64,000 bases of DNA from Aneurinibacillus thermoaerophilus (GCF_900099925.1 NZ_FNDE01000006.1:61099-125098); one strand, 5' to 3'; numbered from the stretch's first letter, positions 26,248 through 35,392 are shown. Notes: generated by a model not told the origin, from the letters alone. Program-made: numbers and translations.

Positions 26248-27669
26248 ATGCAAAAAAGATTGTTTATCAATGGAGAATGGATCGAATCGAAGGAATATCA
26301 TCCGCTTTATTCGCCTTATTCAGGCGAGCTGCTTGCTTACATTCCTATGGCTACAGAAAAAGAAGTTGAACACGCCATTGAATCAGCCTGTCAGGCCAAA
26401 GATGTATTGGCAAAGATGCCTGCGCACAAGCGGGCAAGTATTTTGGAGAAACTGGTTTTTCTTCTCCAAGAGCGCATGGAAGAAGCGGCGAAAATCATTG
26501 CAGTTGAAGCGGCCAAGCCGATTGCATTGGCACGGGCGGAAGTAGCGCGTACGATTGAAACGTACAAGTTTTCTGCTGAGGAAGCAAAAAGAATACACGG
26601 TGAAACAATTCCACTTGATGCTGCGCCAGGCGGGGAAGGAAGAGTCGCGTATACGGTTCGGGAACCTGTCGGTGTGATTGGAGCGATTACACCATTTAAT
26701 TTTCCGATGAACCTTGTCGCTCATAAAGTAGGTCCGGCAATTGCAGCGGGAAATACCGTTGTGCTGAAGCCTGCTTTACAAACTCCATTATCTTCTTTGT
26801 TTTTGGCTGAATTATTTGAAGAAGCGGGGTTGCCTGCAGGAGTGTTAAATGTAGTGACCGGAAGCGGAAAAGACGTAGGGGAGAAAATTGTTACTGATCC
26901 GAGAGTGAATATGATTACATTCACCGGCAGTCCTGGCGTTGGGATTAGCATACGCAATAAAGCAGGATTAAAGCGGGTTGCGTTAGAACTCGGCTCGAAT
27001 GCTGCTGTTATTATCGATAAGGGCGTTGATATTGACCGTATTATTTCTCGTTGTGTTACCGGTGCTTTTTCTTTCCAGGGACAAGTATGCATTTCCTTGC
27101 AGCGAGTATATGCCCATGAAGAGATATACGAGGCTTTTGTTGAAAAGTTTGTGGAGGCGACGAAGCTATTAAAGATAGGCGATCCACTCGACCCAGCCAC
27201 CGATATATCTGCGTTGATTTCTTTCCAGGATGTACAGCGTACGCTTGATTGGATTGAAGAAGCAAAACAAGGAGGGGCAAAAGTAGCGATAGGTGGAAAA
27301 GCGGAAGGGAATGTTTTGTATCCGACCGTCATTCTGGAAGCGGACGCGTGCCTGAAAGTTTCCTGTCAGGAAGTGTTTGCCCCGATCGTGTTGATTAATA
27401 AAGTGAAGTCTGTTGAAGAAGCCATTGAATTTGTGAATGATTCTCGTTTTGGTCTACAGGCCGGAATCTATACGGAAAACGTGCGTACTGCGCTGGATGC
27501 AGCTGAGAAATTGCATGTAGGCGGGGTTATGCTGAATGATATTCCGACATTCCGTGTCGATCATATGCCTTACGGTGGTGTGAAAGAAAGCGGCATGGGG
27601 CGTGAAGGGGTCAAGTTTGCTATTGAGGAAATGACAGAACTAAAACTTATTGTCTGGAACCGAAATTAG
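26248..27669 (+). CDS. NAD(P)-dependent aldehyde dehydrogenase
   Basis: This 473-residue ALDH has FNFPMNL, the general base in VALELGSNAAV and the nucleophile Cys in FSFQGQVCISLQRVY. The ATG at 26248 follows GAAGAGAGGATGGG; the upstream reading from 26194 has no ribosome site. It belongs to the semialdehyde/phosphonoacetaldehyde-like branch. It is driven by a sigma-54 promoter and co-transcribed with a D-malate/tartrate-dehydrogenase-like gene. If the nearby Rieske enzyme releases malic semialdehyde, this enzyme would oxidise it to malate (inference). Confidence 0.88.
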   Translation: MQKRLFINGEWIESKEYHPLYSPYSGELLAYIPMATEKEVEHAIESACQAKDVLAKMPAHKRASILEKLVFLLQERMEEAAKIIAVEAAKPIALARAEVARTIETYKFSAEEAKRIHGETIPLDAAPGGEGRVAYTVREPVGVIGAITPFNFPMNLVAHKVGPAIAAGNTVVLKPALQTPLSSLFLAELFEEAGLPAGVLNVVTGSGKDVGEKIVTDPRVNMITFTGSPGVGISIRNKAGLKRVALELGSNAAVIIDKGVDIDRIISRCVTGAFSFQGQVCISLQRVYAHEEIYEAFVEKFVEATKLLKIGDPLDPATDISALISFQDVQRTLDWIEEAKQGGAKVAIGGKAEGNVLYPTVILEADACLKVSCQEVFAPIVLINKVKSVEEAIEFVNDSRFGLQAGIYTENVRTALDAAEKLHVGGVMLNDIPTFRVDHMPYGGVKESGMGREGVKFAIEEMTELKLIVWNRN

Positions 27670-27739
27670 TGTCAAGTGATCTGGGAACAGGAATTTTCCT
27701 TCTTCAAAGATAAAACTAGAGCATAGGAGGAGTAGATTG

Positions 27740-28849
27740 GTGAAAACATTTAAAATTGCAGTCATTGCAGGTGATGGAATCGGGCCGGAAGTTATTGGTG
27801 AAGGTGTGAAGGTATTAAACAAAGTGGCTGAATGTAGCGGAGATTTCTGTTTTGACTTTACGTATTTCCCATGGGGATGTGAATACTACCTAAAGCATGG
27901 AAAAATGATGGATGATGATGGGATTGAGCAATTAAAAGCGTTTGATGCCATTTATCTTGGAGCTGTCGGCTATCCGGGCGTTCCGGATCACGTTTCATTA
28001 TGGGATTTGTTGTTAAAGATTCGTAAAGAATTTGATCAATATGTGAACATTCGTCCCATTAAATTATTACAAGGAGCGCCTTGTCCGTTAAAGGATGTTA
28101 GAAAAGAAGAGATTGATATGCTATTTATCCGCGAAAACAGCGAAGGGGAATATGCCGGTGCCGGGGATTGGTTGTTTAAAGGGAAACCTGAAGAAGTTGT
28201 GCTACAAACGGGCGTTTTTTCTCGCAAAGGGACGGAGAGAATTATTCGATATGCTTTTGAGACGGCACGGAAAATGGGCAAATCGTTAACAAGCATAAGC
28301 AAAGGAAATGCGTTAAATTACTCCATGGTATTCTGGGATCAAATTTTTGATGAGATAAGTCAGGAGTATCCGGATGTTGAAACACGCTCGTATCTCGTGG
28401 ACGCGGCCAGCATGTTTATGGTGAAACAGCCGGAACGCTTTCAAGTCGTCGTCTCTTCGAACTTATTTGGCGATATATTAACGGATTTAGGGGCTGCGAT
28501 TGCCGGAGGAATAGGATTGGCTGCCGGAGCGAACATCAATCCAGAGCGAACGTATCCTTCAATGTTTGAACCGATTCATGGATCTGCGCCGGATATTGCA
28601 GGCCAGGGCATTGCCAATCCCCTTGCGGCGATATGGTCTGCGAGCCAAATGCTTGAATTTTTGGGATACGAAGCATTGGCAGACACTGTGATACAAGCTA
28701 TCGAAAAAATATTGCAAGAAAAAGAAGTTCTCACCCCGGATATGAACGGCACGTCTTCTACTTCGGAAGTAGGGGACAGAATAGTAGAAATTCTCTCTTC
28801 CATGTTGCATGATGAACAGCTTGAACGTCCCTTGTTCTCTCAACAATAA
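27740..28849 (+). CDS. D-malate/tartrate dehydrogenase (IMDH-like, decarboxylating)
   Basis: This ~369-residue beta-decarboxylating dehydrogenase has AGDGIGPEV, LGAVGYPGVPDHVSLWDLLL, the substrate-Arg region NIRPIKLLQG, and the metal site SNLFGDILTDLGAAIAGGIG. The GAVGYPxxxPDHxSLW pattern marks the YcsA/DmlA (tartrate or D-malate) branch rather than leucine biosynthetic LeuB. The start is taken as GTG 27740, 9 bp after AGGAGG; TTG 27737 is possible. Product: pyruvate plus CO2 from D-malate. It is operonic with the ALDH. Confidence 0.85.
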   Translation: MKTFKIAVIAGDGIGPEVIGEGVKVLNKVAECSGDFCFDFTYFPWGCEYYLKHGKMMDDDGIEQLKAFDAIYLGAVGYPGVPDHVSLWDLLLKIRKEFDQYVNIRPIKLLQGAPCPLKDVRKEEIDMLFIRENSEGEYAGAGDWLFKGKPEEVVLQTGVFSRKGTERIIRYAFETARKMGKSLTSISKGNALNYSMVFWDQIFDEISQEYPDVETRSYLVDAASMFMVKQPERFQVVVSSNLFGDILTDLGAAIAGGIGLAAGANINPERTYPSMFEPIHGSAPDIAGQGIANPLAAIWSASQMLEFLGYEALADTVIQAIEKILQEKEVLTPDMNGTSSTSEVGDRIVEILSSMLHDEQLERPLFSQQ

Positions 28850-28871
28850 TATGGCGATATGATATGGTTGG

Positions 28872-28905
28872 AAGTCCCCTATCGAATAGGGGGCTTTCAT
28901 TTTTG
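28872..28905 (+). terminator. Terminator between convergent operons
   Basis: AGTCCCCTAT and ATAGGGGGCT form a stem with a 3-nt loop, followed by TTTCATTTTT. Confidence 0.7.
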
Positions 28906-28978
28906 CTGTGTAGAATATGGTTTGATTTATACGTAAATATCGCCACAAGGATTGGTTGCATGTTTATCCTTTTTGTGT

Positions 28979-30343
28979 TTATGAGGTTCGGCAATATTTT
29001 CTGATCAGCTTGCATGCCCTCGTTTGGCTAATTTGCAAATCTTTGGCGACTTTTCGGGAACTTTTGTTTTTTTGGTATGAGTTGATAACCATGTTTTTTT
29101 CAAGTTCTTCTATAGCCTCATCCAACGAAGCGGAAGATGTAAAATATGATTTCGGTTTTGCACTTTGTACAATCGTGTCTGGCAAGTCCTCTACTTCAAT
29201 TATGGAGTCAGTTGTGACGACCAGTCTCTCGATGACATTTTCTAGTTGCCGGACGTTGCCGGGCCAATCGTAACTGAATATAATATCGAGCGCTTTTTGT
29301 GAAATGAGCCGATATACTTCATATTTTTTATTGAACTTGTTAAGGAAGTAATATGTTAAAGGAATAATATCTTCTACTCTCTCTCGTAAAGGTGGCAATT
29401 TGATTTCGATGACATTGAGCCGATAATAAAGATCTTCTCTGAAGCGTTTTTCCTGCACCATTTCGTATAAATTTTGGTTTGTTGCCGTAATAATACGGAT
29501 ATCCAATTTTTTTGCTTCCCGCCCTCCGACAGGAAAGAATTGGCGTTCCTGAATCACTTGTAGCAGTTTAGCCTGCATTTTTGGTGAGATTTCTCCGATT
29601 TCATCCAGGAAAACTGTACCGCCGTTCGCCGCTTCCAGGAGTCCCATTTTTCCTCCTTTGCTTGCTCCGGTAAATGCTCCATGGACATAGCCGAATAGTT
29701 CCGATTCGAGCAGTTCTTCTGGAATGGCCGCGCAGTTAAGAGATAAGAAAGGGCCGTTTTTTCGTGTACTCATCTGGTGGATATATTTTGCTAGCACGCT
29801 TTTTCCGGTGCCAGATTCCCCCTGAATTAAAAGGGTTGTATCCACTTTTGCTACCTTTTCGCAAAAGGCAATAAGTTTTTTCATCTCTTTATTGTTTGTG
29901 ATGAGATTTTTTGAAGATGGATACTCTGTTTCGGAATCATTCTTTTCGTGAGTATCTGGCATTTGGAGCTTTTTGTAGTTTTGCTCCTGAGAGGTCGTAA
30001 CGATCAATTCGATTTCATTATCTTTGTTCAAAATCGGAATGGCTGTTGTAATGAGTTCTCCCCCTATATATGTTGTCTGCTTAATGGTGATTGGTTTTTT
30101 CGATGTTAAAACGAAAGGAACGATCGAAGGTGACCAGTATCCTTTCGAAACGAACTCATCATTCGTTTTTCCGATGACTTCGCTTGGCTTCAAGCCGTAA
30201 TGCCGCTCACAAACTTTATTGACATAGATGATACGACCCTCTTTGTCTAACACAAAAATTTCATCCGATGAATGATCGAGAATGTTCATAAGAGTTTCGG
30301 CACTGATTTCTATTTGTTTATTGTTTTCCGCAGTTCTTTGCAT
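28979..30343 (-). CDS. PAS-domain sigma-54-dependent activator
   Basis: This 454-residue RocR-like activator has an N-terminal PAS domain (about residues 15-125), an AAA+ domain (Walker A GESGTGKSV; the sigma-54 contact loop GAFTGASKGG; Walker B GGTVFLDEIGE) and a C-terminal Fis-type helix-turn-helix (SRKVAKDLQISQTRACKLIR). There is no receiver domain, so a small molecule is probably sensed by PAS. It is transcribed divergently from the Rieske gene. Tandem GAGTT-N6-AACTC-like boxes lie between the two and recur before the ALDH operon, so it is the likely regulator of both. Confidence 0.88.
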   Translation of the reverse strand: MQRTAENNKQIEISAETLMNILDHSSDEIFVLDKEGRIIYVNKVCERHYGLKPSEVIGKTNDEFVSKGYWSPSIVPFVLTSKKPITIKQTTYIGGELITTAIPILNKDNEIELIVTTSQEQNYKKLQMPDTHEKNDSETEYPSSKNLITNNKEMKKLIAFCEKVAKVDTTLLIQGESGTGKSVLAKYIHQMSTRKNGPFLSLNCAAIPEELLESELFGYVHGAFTGASKGGKMGLLEAANGGTVFLDEIGEISPKMQAKLLQVIQERQFFPVGGREAKKLDIRIITATNQNLYEMVQEKRFREDLYYRLNVIEIKLPPLRERVEDIIPLTYYFLNKFNKKYEVYRLISQKALDIIFSYDWPGNVRQLENVIERLVVTTDSIIEVEDLPDTIVQSAKPKSYFTSSASLDEAIEELEKNMVINSYQKNKSSRKVAKDLQISQTRACKLIRKYCRTS

Positions 30344-30406
30344 GTATAATCACCACGCCTTACTCTAATTCCATTTTTTGTATAAACATTCCGAATTTAA
30401 TAAATT

Positions 30407-30442
30407 GAGTATAAATTCACTCTATTGAGTTAATTATAACTC
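30407..30442. promoter_or_regulatory. Tandem activator boxes upstream of the Rieske gene
   Basis: GAGTA-N6-CACTC (30407-30422) and GAGTT-N6-AACTC (30427-30442) lie 20 bp apart and end 62 bp before the -24 element. They match the pair upstream of the ALDH operon in box length, spacing and distance. Confidence 0.62.
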
Positions 30443-30503
30443 ATTTTTATAGTTAAAAAAAGAAAAAATAGAGTTATTTGTGTTGGGAATAGCGGAATTT
30501 TTA

Positions 30504-30520
30504 TTGGCATTAATATTGCT
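30504..30520 (+). promoter_or_regulatory. Sigma-54 (-24/-12) promoter of the Rieske gene
   Basis: TTGGCATTAATATTGCT has GG/GC spacing of 10 bp and lies 84 bp before the ATG at 30604. Confidence 0.75.
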
Positions 30521-30603
30521 TTAAAAAATAGTTAAAGAAAGCAACAACTTGTGCAATTTTCTCCGAATTTTTAAACAAAAGTGTGAGAAGGGAGTTTTCA
30601 GTC

Positions 30604-31689
30604 ATGGAAGTAAAAGAACAGAAGGTTGTATCCAAACCCAAACAAACGATTCCGTATTATCTTTATACCGACCCGAATGTATTAAGGGTAGAACAAGAGA
30701 AGATTTTTGCGAAAAGTTGGCAATTTGTAGGACACATTAGCCAGTTAGCAAATCAGGGTGACTATTTCACATGTGAGGTAGCCGGCGAGCCTATTATCGT
30801 TGTGCGTGGGAAAGACGAAGAAATAAGAGCGTTTTATAATGTTTGTCCACATCGTGCAACCAAATTAGAGAAAAAGGAAGAAGGGAATAGGAAGGTTCTG
30901 CAATGTGGTTATCATGGATGGACTTTTAATTTGGATGGTTCTTTGCATAAAGCGCCGAACTTTAAGGATGTCCCTGATTTTTGTTCAGGAAGCGCCTGTC
31001 TTCGCTCAGTTCGGGTAGAAACGGAAGCCTCCTTGATTTTTGTGAATCTTGATGAAAGCGCTAAACCACTTGCTGAAAGCTACGGTGATTTTTTTGAAGA
31101 TCTAAATAGATTTGAATTCATTAGAGAATTGAAAAAGGTAAGACAAAAAACACGAGTCATTAAGGCGAACTGGAAAGCATTCATTGACAATTATCTGGAA
31201 TGTGATCATTGTCCGATTTCCCATCCGGCTCTGGTTGCTACGTTAGATATGAATAATTACAAGATTATCCCTTGCGAGAATTATTCGATTCAAGGTACGA
31301 CTGTAAAGCGGAACAAACAGGTGGGAAGCGTAGAACTGGATAAAGCGGAAATGCAAGGGGGCCGTTTTTATTGGCTCTGGCCGAACCTGATGGTTACAAT
31401 TTATCCAGGCCCGGGAAATATGTCGCTTATCCAAATGATTCCGATTGATCATGAAACAACATTAGGTGTGTATACGTATTTCTTCCGAGATGAAAATTTG
31501 ACACAGGAAGAGCTTGATTTAATCAAATTTATGGAACAAGTGCGGGATGAAGATGTGGAATTAGTCGAGTTGGAGCAAATTGGTTTCCGCTCTCGAGCCT
31601 TTAAAAAAGGTATTTTTTCACCTACAGAAAACGGGGTCGTACAGTTTCATGATATGATTCGTGAAGTGATTGAGATAGAAGAAGAGTAA
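30604..31689 (+). CDS. Rieske-type oxygenase, quaternary-amine (CntA/GbcA-like) group
   Basis: This ~361-residue alpha subunit binds a [2Fe-2S] Rieske cluster (C81-x-H83 and C101-x2-H104 in CPHRATK and CGYHGWTF) and a mononuclear iron (H202 and H207 in DNYLECDHCPISHPAL). The bridging residue before the iron site is Glu199 in the spacing E-x2-H-x4-H, as in carnitine monooxygenase CntA and the GbcA group, where most ring hydroxylases have Asp. No reductase gene is adjacent, so electrons must come from elsewhere. The ATG at 30604 follows GAAGGGAG; an upstream in-frame GTG at 30583 is rejected. Confidence 0.8.
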   Translation: MEVKEQKVVSKPKQTIPYYLYTDPNVLRVEQEKIFAKSWQFVGHISQLANQGDYFTCEVAGEPIIVVRGKDEEIRAFYNVCPHRATKLEKKEEGNRKVLQCGYHGWTFNLDGSLHKAPNFKDVPDFCSGSACLRSVRVETEASLIFVNLDESAKPLAESYGDFFEDLNRFEFIRELKKVRQKTRVIKANWKAFIDNYLECDHCPISHPALVATLDMNNYKIIPCENYSIQGTTVKRNKQVGSVELDKAEMQGGRFYWLWPNLMVTIYPGPGNMSLIQMIPIDHETTLGVYTYFFRDENLTQEELDLIKFMEQVRDEDVELVELEQIGFRSRAFKKGIFSPTENGVVQFHDMIREVIEIEEE

Positions 31690-31700
31690 GATAACGATGC

Positions 31701-31748
31701 ATACTAGCCTTTCAAATGGCAAAATATTTGCAGCGGAAAGGCTAGTAT
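31701..31748 (+). terminator. Perfect 13-bp hairpin after the Rieske gene
   Basis: ATACTAGCCTTTC and GAAAGGCTAGTAT flank a 22-nt loop. The T tract is weak. The loop includes TGGCAAAATATTTGC, which matches sigma-54 spacing; this may be chance. Confidence 0.6.
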
Positions 31749-31928
31749 TCTCTTTGAGCTATTAACACTATTTGGTTCGTTTTAAAAATTGATATATTAT
31801 TACATTCAAAAGATTGATAATTTAAAATAATTTATACAAAAGATAGGAAATGTAGTTACTTAATTAGCCTGCATTTGTAAAAGCATTTCAGAACACGATT
31901 GATATTTTTTAAAAGGAGGAATGCAGTA

Positions 31929-32117
31929 ATGAAAATTTTAATTTGGTTACTGAGTCTTATACCTGCTATTGGTTCATTAACGGTAATAAACCGTGTAGAA
32001 CCTTATATACTTGGTTTACCCTTTATTGTCTTTTGGGCAACCGCTTGGCTCATTTTAACTTCAGTATGTTTATATATTAGTAGCATGATCCATGACAAAA
32101 AGGAGGTAAATAAATGA
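31929..32117 (+). CDS. DUF3311 small membrane protein
   Basis: This 62-residue protein has two membrane spans (IWLLSLIPAIGSLTV; GLPFIVFWATAWLILTSVCL). It belongs to the DUF3311 group that precedes sodium:solute symporters and is probably an accessory subunit. The ATG at 31929 follows AAAAGGAGG and its end overlaps the symporter start by 4 bp (ATGA). The stretch 31749-31928 shows no gene. Confidence 0.75.
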   Translation: MKILIWLLSLIPAIGSLTVINRVEPYILGLPFIVFWATAWLILTSVCLYISSMIHDKKEVNK

Positions 32118-33589
32118 ATAGCGCAATATTAATCATAATAGTCACTTTTTTAGTTGCCTTCTATTTAGGTATTCGCGCTCGTAAAGGGCAAGAAATGCAA
32201 CTAGAACAGTGGGCAGTTGCTAATCGTAATTTCGGTTCATTAATCATGTTTGTACTAATGGCAGGAGAAATGTTTTCGACATTTGTGTTTCTAGGGGCAA
32301 GCGGAGGCGCATATAGAATGGGGGGCCCTGCTATTTATATATTTTGTGCTCTAACCTATATTGTACCGTACTGGATTTTACCTCCTATTTGGCGTTATGC
32401 AAAAAAACATAATTTACTTACTCAATCTGATTTTTTTGCGAAGAAATATAATAGTAAGGCACTAGGGTTATTGGTAGCAACAGTTGGTGTCGTGTCTATG
32501 ATCCCTTATATCGTTCTACAGTTAAAGGGATTTCAAATCATTGTATCAGAAGCTTCTTATGGAAGAATTTCACCGAATTTAGCAGTATGGATAGGTATGA
32601 TTGCTGTTACTATATTTGTTTATGTGTCTGGGATTCATGGCTCAGCATGGACATCAGTTTTAAAAGACATTCTTATGCTAGTCGTTATCCTATTTTTAGG
32701 TATTTATCTACCCTATCACTATTATGGTGGCATAAAACCTATGTTTGAAACATTAGATGCTACAAAGCCGGGATTTTTATTACTACCTAACGAAGGACTT
32801 AGCATATCCTGGTACATTTCTACATGTTTAATCATTGCTTTGGGACAGTATATGTGGCCGCATTGCTTTGGTGCAAGTTTATCATCAAAGGATGAAGGGA
32901 CATTGCGTAAGAATGCAGCCATTTTACCAATTTACCAAATTATTTTGGTATTCATACTATTTATCGGATTCACTGCTCTTTTACAAATACCGAATTTAAA
33001 AGGGGCAGATACAGATTTAGCTTTATTTAAAATAGCAAAAGCAACATTTGACCCATGGTTTGTGGGTGTCATAGGAGCTGCGGGATTGTTGGCGGCGCTT
33101 ATGCCCTGTTCCATGTTACTGCTAACAGCGTCTACGATTCTGTCAAAAAATATTTATAAAGCGATAAAACCGAATACAACCAATGAACAACTTGCACGAT
33201 TAACTCGTATTTTTGTACCTATCGTTGCACTAATCTCTTTATTTTTTACTTTTTATGGTGGAAACACCATGATTGCATTGCTAATAATGGCTTATAGTTT
33301 TGTGTTACAATTATTTCCAGCTTTATTCTTTAGTTTATGGAAGAAAAACCCTGTTACCAAACTAGGTGCTTCTGCCGGGATAATAGCTGGTGTAGCTACG
33401 GTTGCTTATGTAACAATTACCGACATGACTATGGGTACCTTGTTTCCTAATTTCCCACAGTTTATAAAGGATCTTGATATTGGTATAGTAGCGATTACGA
33501 TTAATACAGTAGTTATGTTACTAGTTAGCGTTGTTACTAGTAAAGCAAGGGTGAGAGCATATATTGAGAAAAGAGTTACTTTTGAATAA
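32114..33589 (+). CDS. Sodium:solute symporter (SSS family)
   Basis: This 491-residue transporter has about 13 membrane spans. The SSS signature region is visible in GVVSMIPYIVLQLKGFQIIV and in PLMPCSMLLLTASTILSKN-type sequence near residue 335. The substrate cannot be named by eye. Placement behind the Rieske oxygenase suggests uptake of that enzyme's substrate, for example a quaternary amine or organic acid. It is translationally coupled to the DUF3311 protein. Confidence 0.85.
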   Translation: MNSAILIIIVTFLVAFYLGIRARKGQEMQLEQWAVANRNFGSLIMFVLMAGEMFSTFVFLGASGGAYRMGGPAIYIFCALTYIVPYWILPPIWRYAKKHNLLTQSDFFAKKYNSKALGLLVATVGVVSMIPYIVLQLKGFQIIVSEASYGRISPNLAVWIGMIAVTIFVYVSGIHGSAWTSVLKDILMLVVILFLGIYLPYHYYGGIKPMFETLDATKPGFLLLPNEGLSISWYISTCLIIALGQYMWPHCFGASLSSKDEGTLRKNAAILPIYQIILVFILFIGFTALLQIPNLKGADTDLALFKIAKATFDPWFVGVIGAAGLLAALMPCSMLLLTASTILSKNIYKAIKPNTTNEQLARLTRIFVPIVALISLFFTFYGGNTMIALLIMAYSFVLQLFPALFFSLWKKNPVTKLGASAGIIAGVATVAYVTITDMTMGTLFPNFPQFIKDLDIGIVAITINTVVMLLVSVVTSKARVRAYIEKRVTFE

Positions 33590-33621
33590 TAACGATACGA
33601 AAAACAAAGGGGGTGAATGGT

Positions 33622-34092
33622 TTGGAAATAACACAAATCTTGTTAGAAAAAAATGTTCCATGTACGATGTGAGACGGGACGGTGTTGTATGCCAATATTT
33701 ATCGACCCAATCAGCAAGGGAAATTTCCTGTATTATTGACACGACTTCCTTATGGCAAAGATTTGCCCTTTTATTCACATCGTTACCTTGATACAAACCG
33801 CCTTGTCAGCAATGGCTATGTTGTCATCATCCAGGATGTTCGGGGCCGTTATCATTCCGAAGGGGAATTTCATCCATTCACATATGAAGCAGAAGATGGT
33901 TATGATACGGTAGAATAGGCTGCATCATTGCCTTATTCTTCTGGAAAAGTCGGAATGTTTGGTCTATCTTACTATGGATTCACACAATTGCTGGCAGCTG
34001 CTGAACGCCCGCCGCATTTGTATGCGATTTTTCCGTGTATGACATTGAACGATCAGAGGAATGGAAGTTTTTATCAAAACGGTGCCTTAAAA
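33622..34092 (+). pseudogene. CocE/NonD-type hydrolase with two nonsense codons, truncated
   Basis: The TTG start at 33622 reads MEITQILLEKNVPCTM, then TGA (33670-33672), then DGTVLYANIYRPNQQGKFPV and onwards to YDTVE, then TAG (33916-33918), then AASLPYSSGKVGMFGLSYYG (serine nucleophile in GLSYYG) and ends near GALKS. Family members have over 500 residues; here less than a third remains. The stops correspond to single changes (CGA to TGA, TGG to TAG). Confidence 0.8.
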
Positions 34093-34117
34093 TCAACCCT
34101 GCCTGTTAGAAGGCAGG

Positions 34118-34181
34118 GTCAGCTTGCAGATAGACCCCCTCTCCTATTAGTGGCAACGAGGGAGTTTGTCTGCAAGCTGAC
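34118..34181. repeat. 13-bp perfect inverted repeat
   Basis: GTCAGCTTGCAGA (34118-34130) and TCTGCAAGCTGAC (34169-34181) flank a ~38-nt loop. A smaller CCCTGCC/GGCAGGG hairpin lies just upstream (34098-34118). This marks the point where the hydrolase relic ends, so it may be the remains of an inserted element. Confidence 0.55.
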
Positions 34182-34209
34182 CACTCAAAAAATGTTTTGA
34201 GTGGTTTTT
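34181..34209 (-). terminator. Terminator of the NamZ-like gene
   Basis: CCACTCAAAA and TTTTGAGTGG form a perfect 10-bp stem with a 4-nt loop (AATG) and T/A runs on both sides, directly at the gene end. Confidence 0.65.
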
Positions 34210-35392
34210 AATTATAAATTAAATATTGTTTGCGTTCTTGTTTGAATTTATTCAATTGCGGTGCATAGTTTGCTTCAATTTGCTGCGGGCTTAATCCTTG
34301 AGAAAGATATTTGCCGATCTTATCGGTACCCATGATTTTATCGAACATTACAATCGTTTTTCCGCTTTTCGGTACTTTGAATTTATTGAGCGAGTGGGCA
34401 TACGCCAGCGCGTAAATTCCTGTTTTGGCCGGATTAAACGCGTGGTAATTGGTAATTTTCAAACGTACTCCGCCCGCGGAGCCGCGTTTCTCTGGAATGA
34501 AAGTGACACCAGGCAGGCCGGCTTTGTTTAGCAGAGCGGCATATTTTTTCGAGTCAATTCCTTTGCCGCCAATCCACTTGAACGCATCTGCCTGGAAAAT
34601 GCCTGTCCCTTCTCCCAATCCGGTAGCTGCGTAACCGAATACAGACTGCAAATCCGGAATCAGCGGAGAGCTTTGTACCCAGCGCAGCCCTGTGTCCTGG
34701 AAAATCATATCGCGTGTGTAGCCTTCCATCGGCACTACATGAAGATCGGCGCCGATGTTGCGGTTAAAAAACAGAGCCAACTCTCCGATTGTCATGCCAT
34801 GGGTCATTGGCAGATTATCAACACCGACGAATGATTTATATTTATCTTCAAGCACCGGGCCTTCCACAATAGTTCCGCCGAGCGGATTGGGTCTGTCCAA
34901 CACAACTATCGTTTTGTTATTCTGTTTGGCAGCTTTCATACAGTAATTTAAGGTAGATATGTATGTATAGGAGCGCGCACCGATATCTTGTATATCAAAA
35001 ACAAGCACGTCGATATTTTCCAGCATTTTAGCGGTTGGCATCCTCGTTTTGCCGTAGAGGCTGTAAATCGGGATTTTTAAGGTTGGGTGCATCGACGACT
35101 CTACGTAAGCTCCGGCTTTCGCTTTGCCGTCAATACCGTGTTCAGGACCGTAGAGCGCCGTTAATGTAGCATGCGGATATTCAGCTAACACGGAAATCGT
35201 GCTTTTTCCTTGGCTGTTGACCCCGGTCTGGTTCGTAACAAGTCCGACCCGCTTTCCATTGATAAGATAAGCATATTTTTCTAGGAATACCTCATTCCCA
35301 AGTTTGAAATCGCTCCTTCTCGCTTCACCCGATGGTGCAAACACACCGAAAACGAGAAGAAGTCCTAGCATAAGCGATAATGCTTTTTTCAC
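34208..35392 (-). CDS. Secreted exo-N-acetylmuramidase, NamZ/YbbC-like (DUF1343)
   Basis: This 394-residue protein has an N-terminal signal peptide (MKKALSLMLGLLLVFGVFAP) and the DUF1343 core: GLVTNQTGVN, ALYGPEHGIDG (E84-H85) and VFDIQDIGARSYTYISTL. NamZ of B. subtilis removes terminal MurNAc from peptidoglycan fragments during cell-wall recycling. Here the gene stands alone, without nagZ/amiE neighbours. The ATG at 35392 follows GGGAGAGG. Confidence 0.85.
   Translation of the reverse strand: MKKALSLMLGLLLVFGVFAPSGEARRSDFKLGNEVFLEKYAYLINGKRVGLVTNQTGVNSQGKSTISVLAEYPHATLTALYGPEHGIDGKAKAGAYVESSMHPTLKIPIYSLYGKTRMPTAKMLENIDVLVFDIQDIGARSYTYISTLNYCMKAAKQNNKTIVVLDRPNPLGGTIVEGPVLEDKYKSFVGVDNLPMTHGMTIGELALFFNRNIGADLHVVPMEGYTRDMIFQDTGLRWVQSSPLIPDLQSVFGYAATGLGEGTGIFQADAFKWIGGKGIDSKKYAALLNKAGLPGVTFIPEKRGSAGGVRLKITNYHAFNPAKTGIYALAYAHSLNKFKVPKSGKTIVMFDKIMGTDKIGKYLSQGLSPQQIEANYAPQLNKFKQERKQYLIYN

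Noticed and set aside
26721..27332. A 203-codon minus-strand open frame inside the ALDH gene
   Set aside because: It is the antisense shadow of a clearly conserved ALDH and has no ribosome site or recognisable domain.
27740..28849. Leucine biosynthetic LeuB
   Set aside because: The GAVGYPGVPDHVSLW segment and ALDH operon partner point to the D-malate/tartrate branch, and no leu genes are adjacent.
31717..31731. Sigma-54 promoter in the loop of the hairpin after the Rieske gene
   Set aside because: Spacing fits, but it lies in a perfect terminator-like stem-loop, has no activator boxes nearby and is ~200 bp from the next gene; chance is likely.
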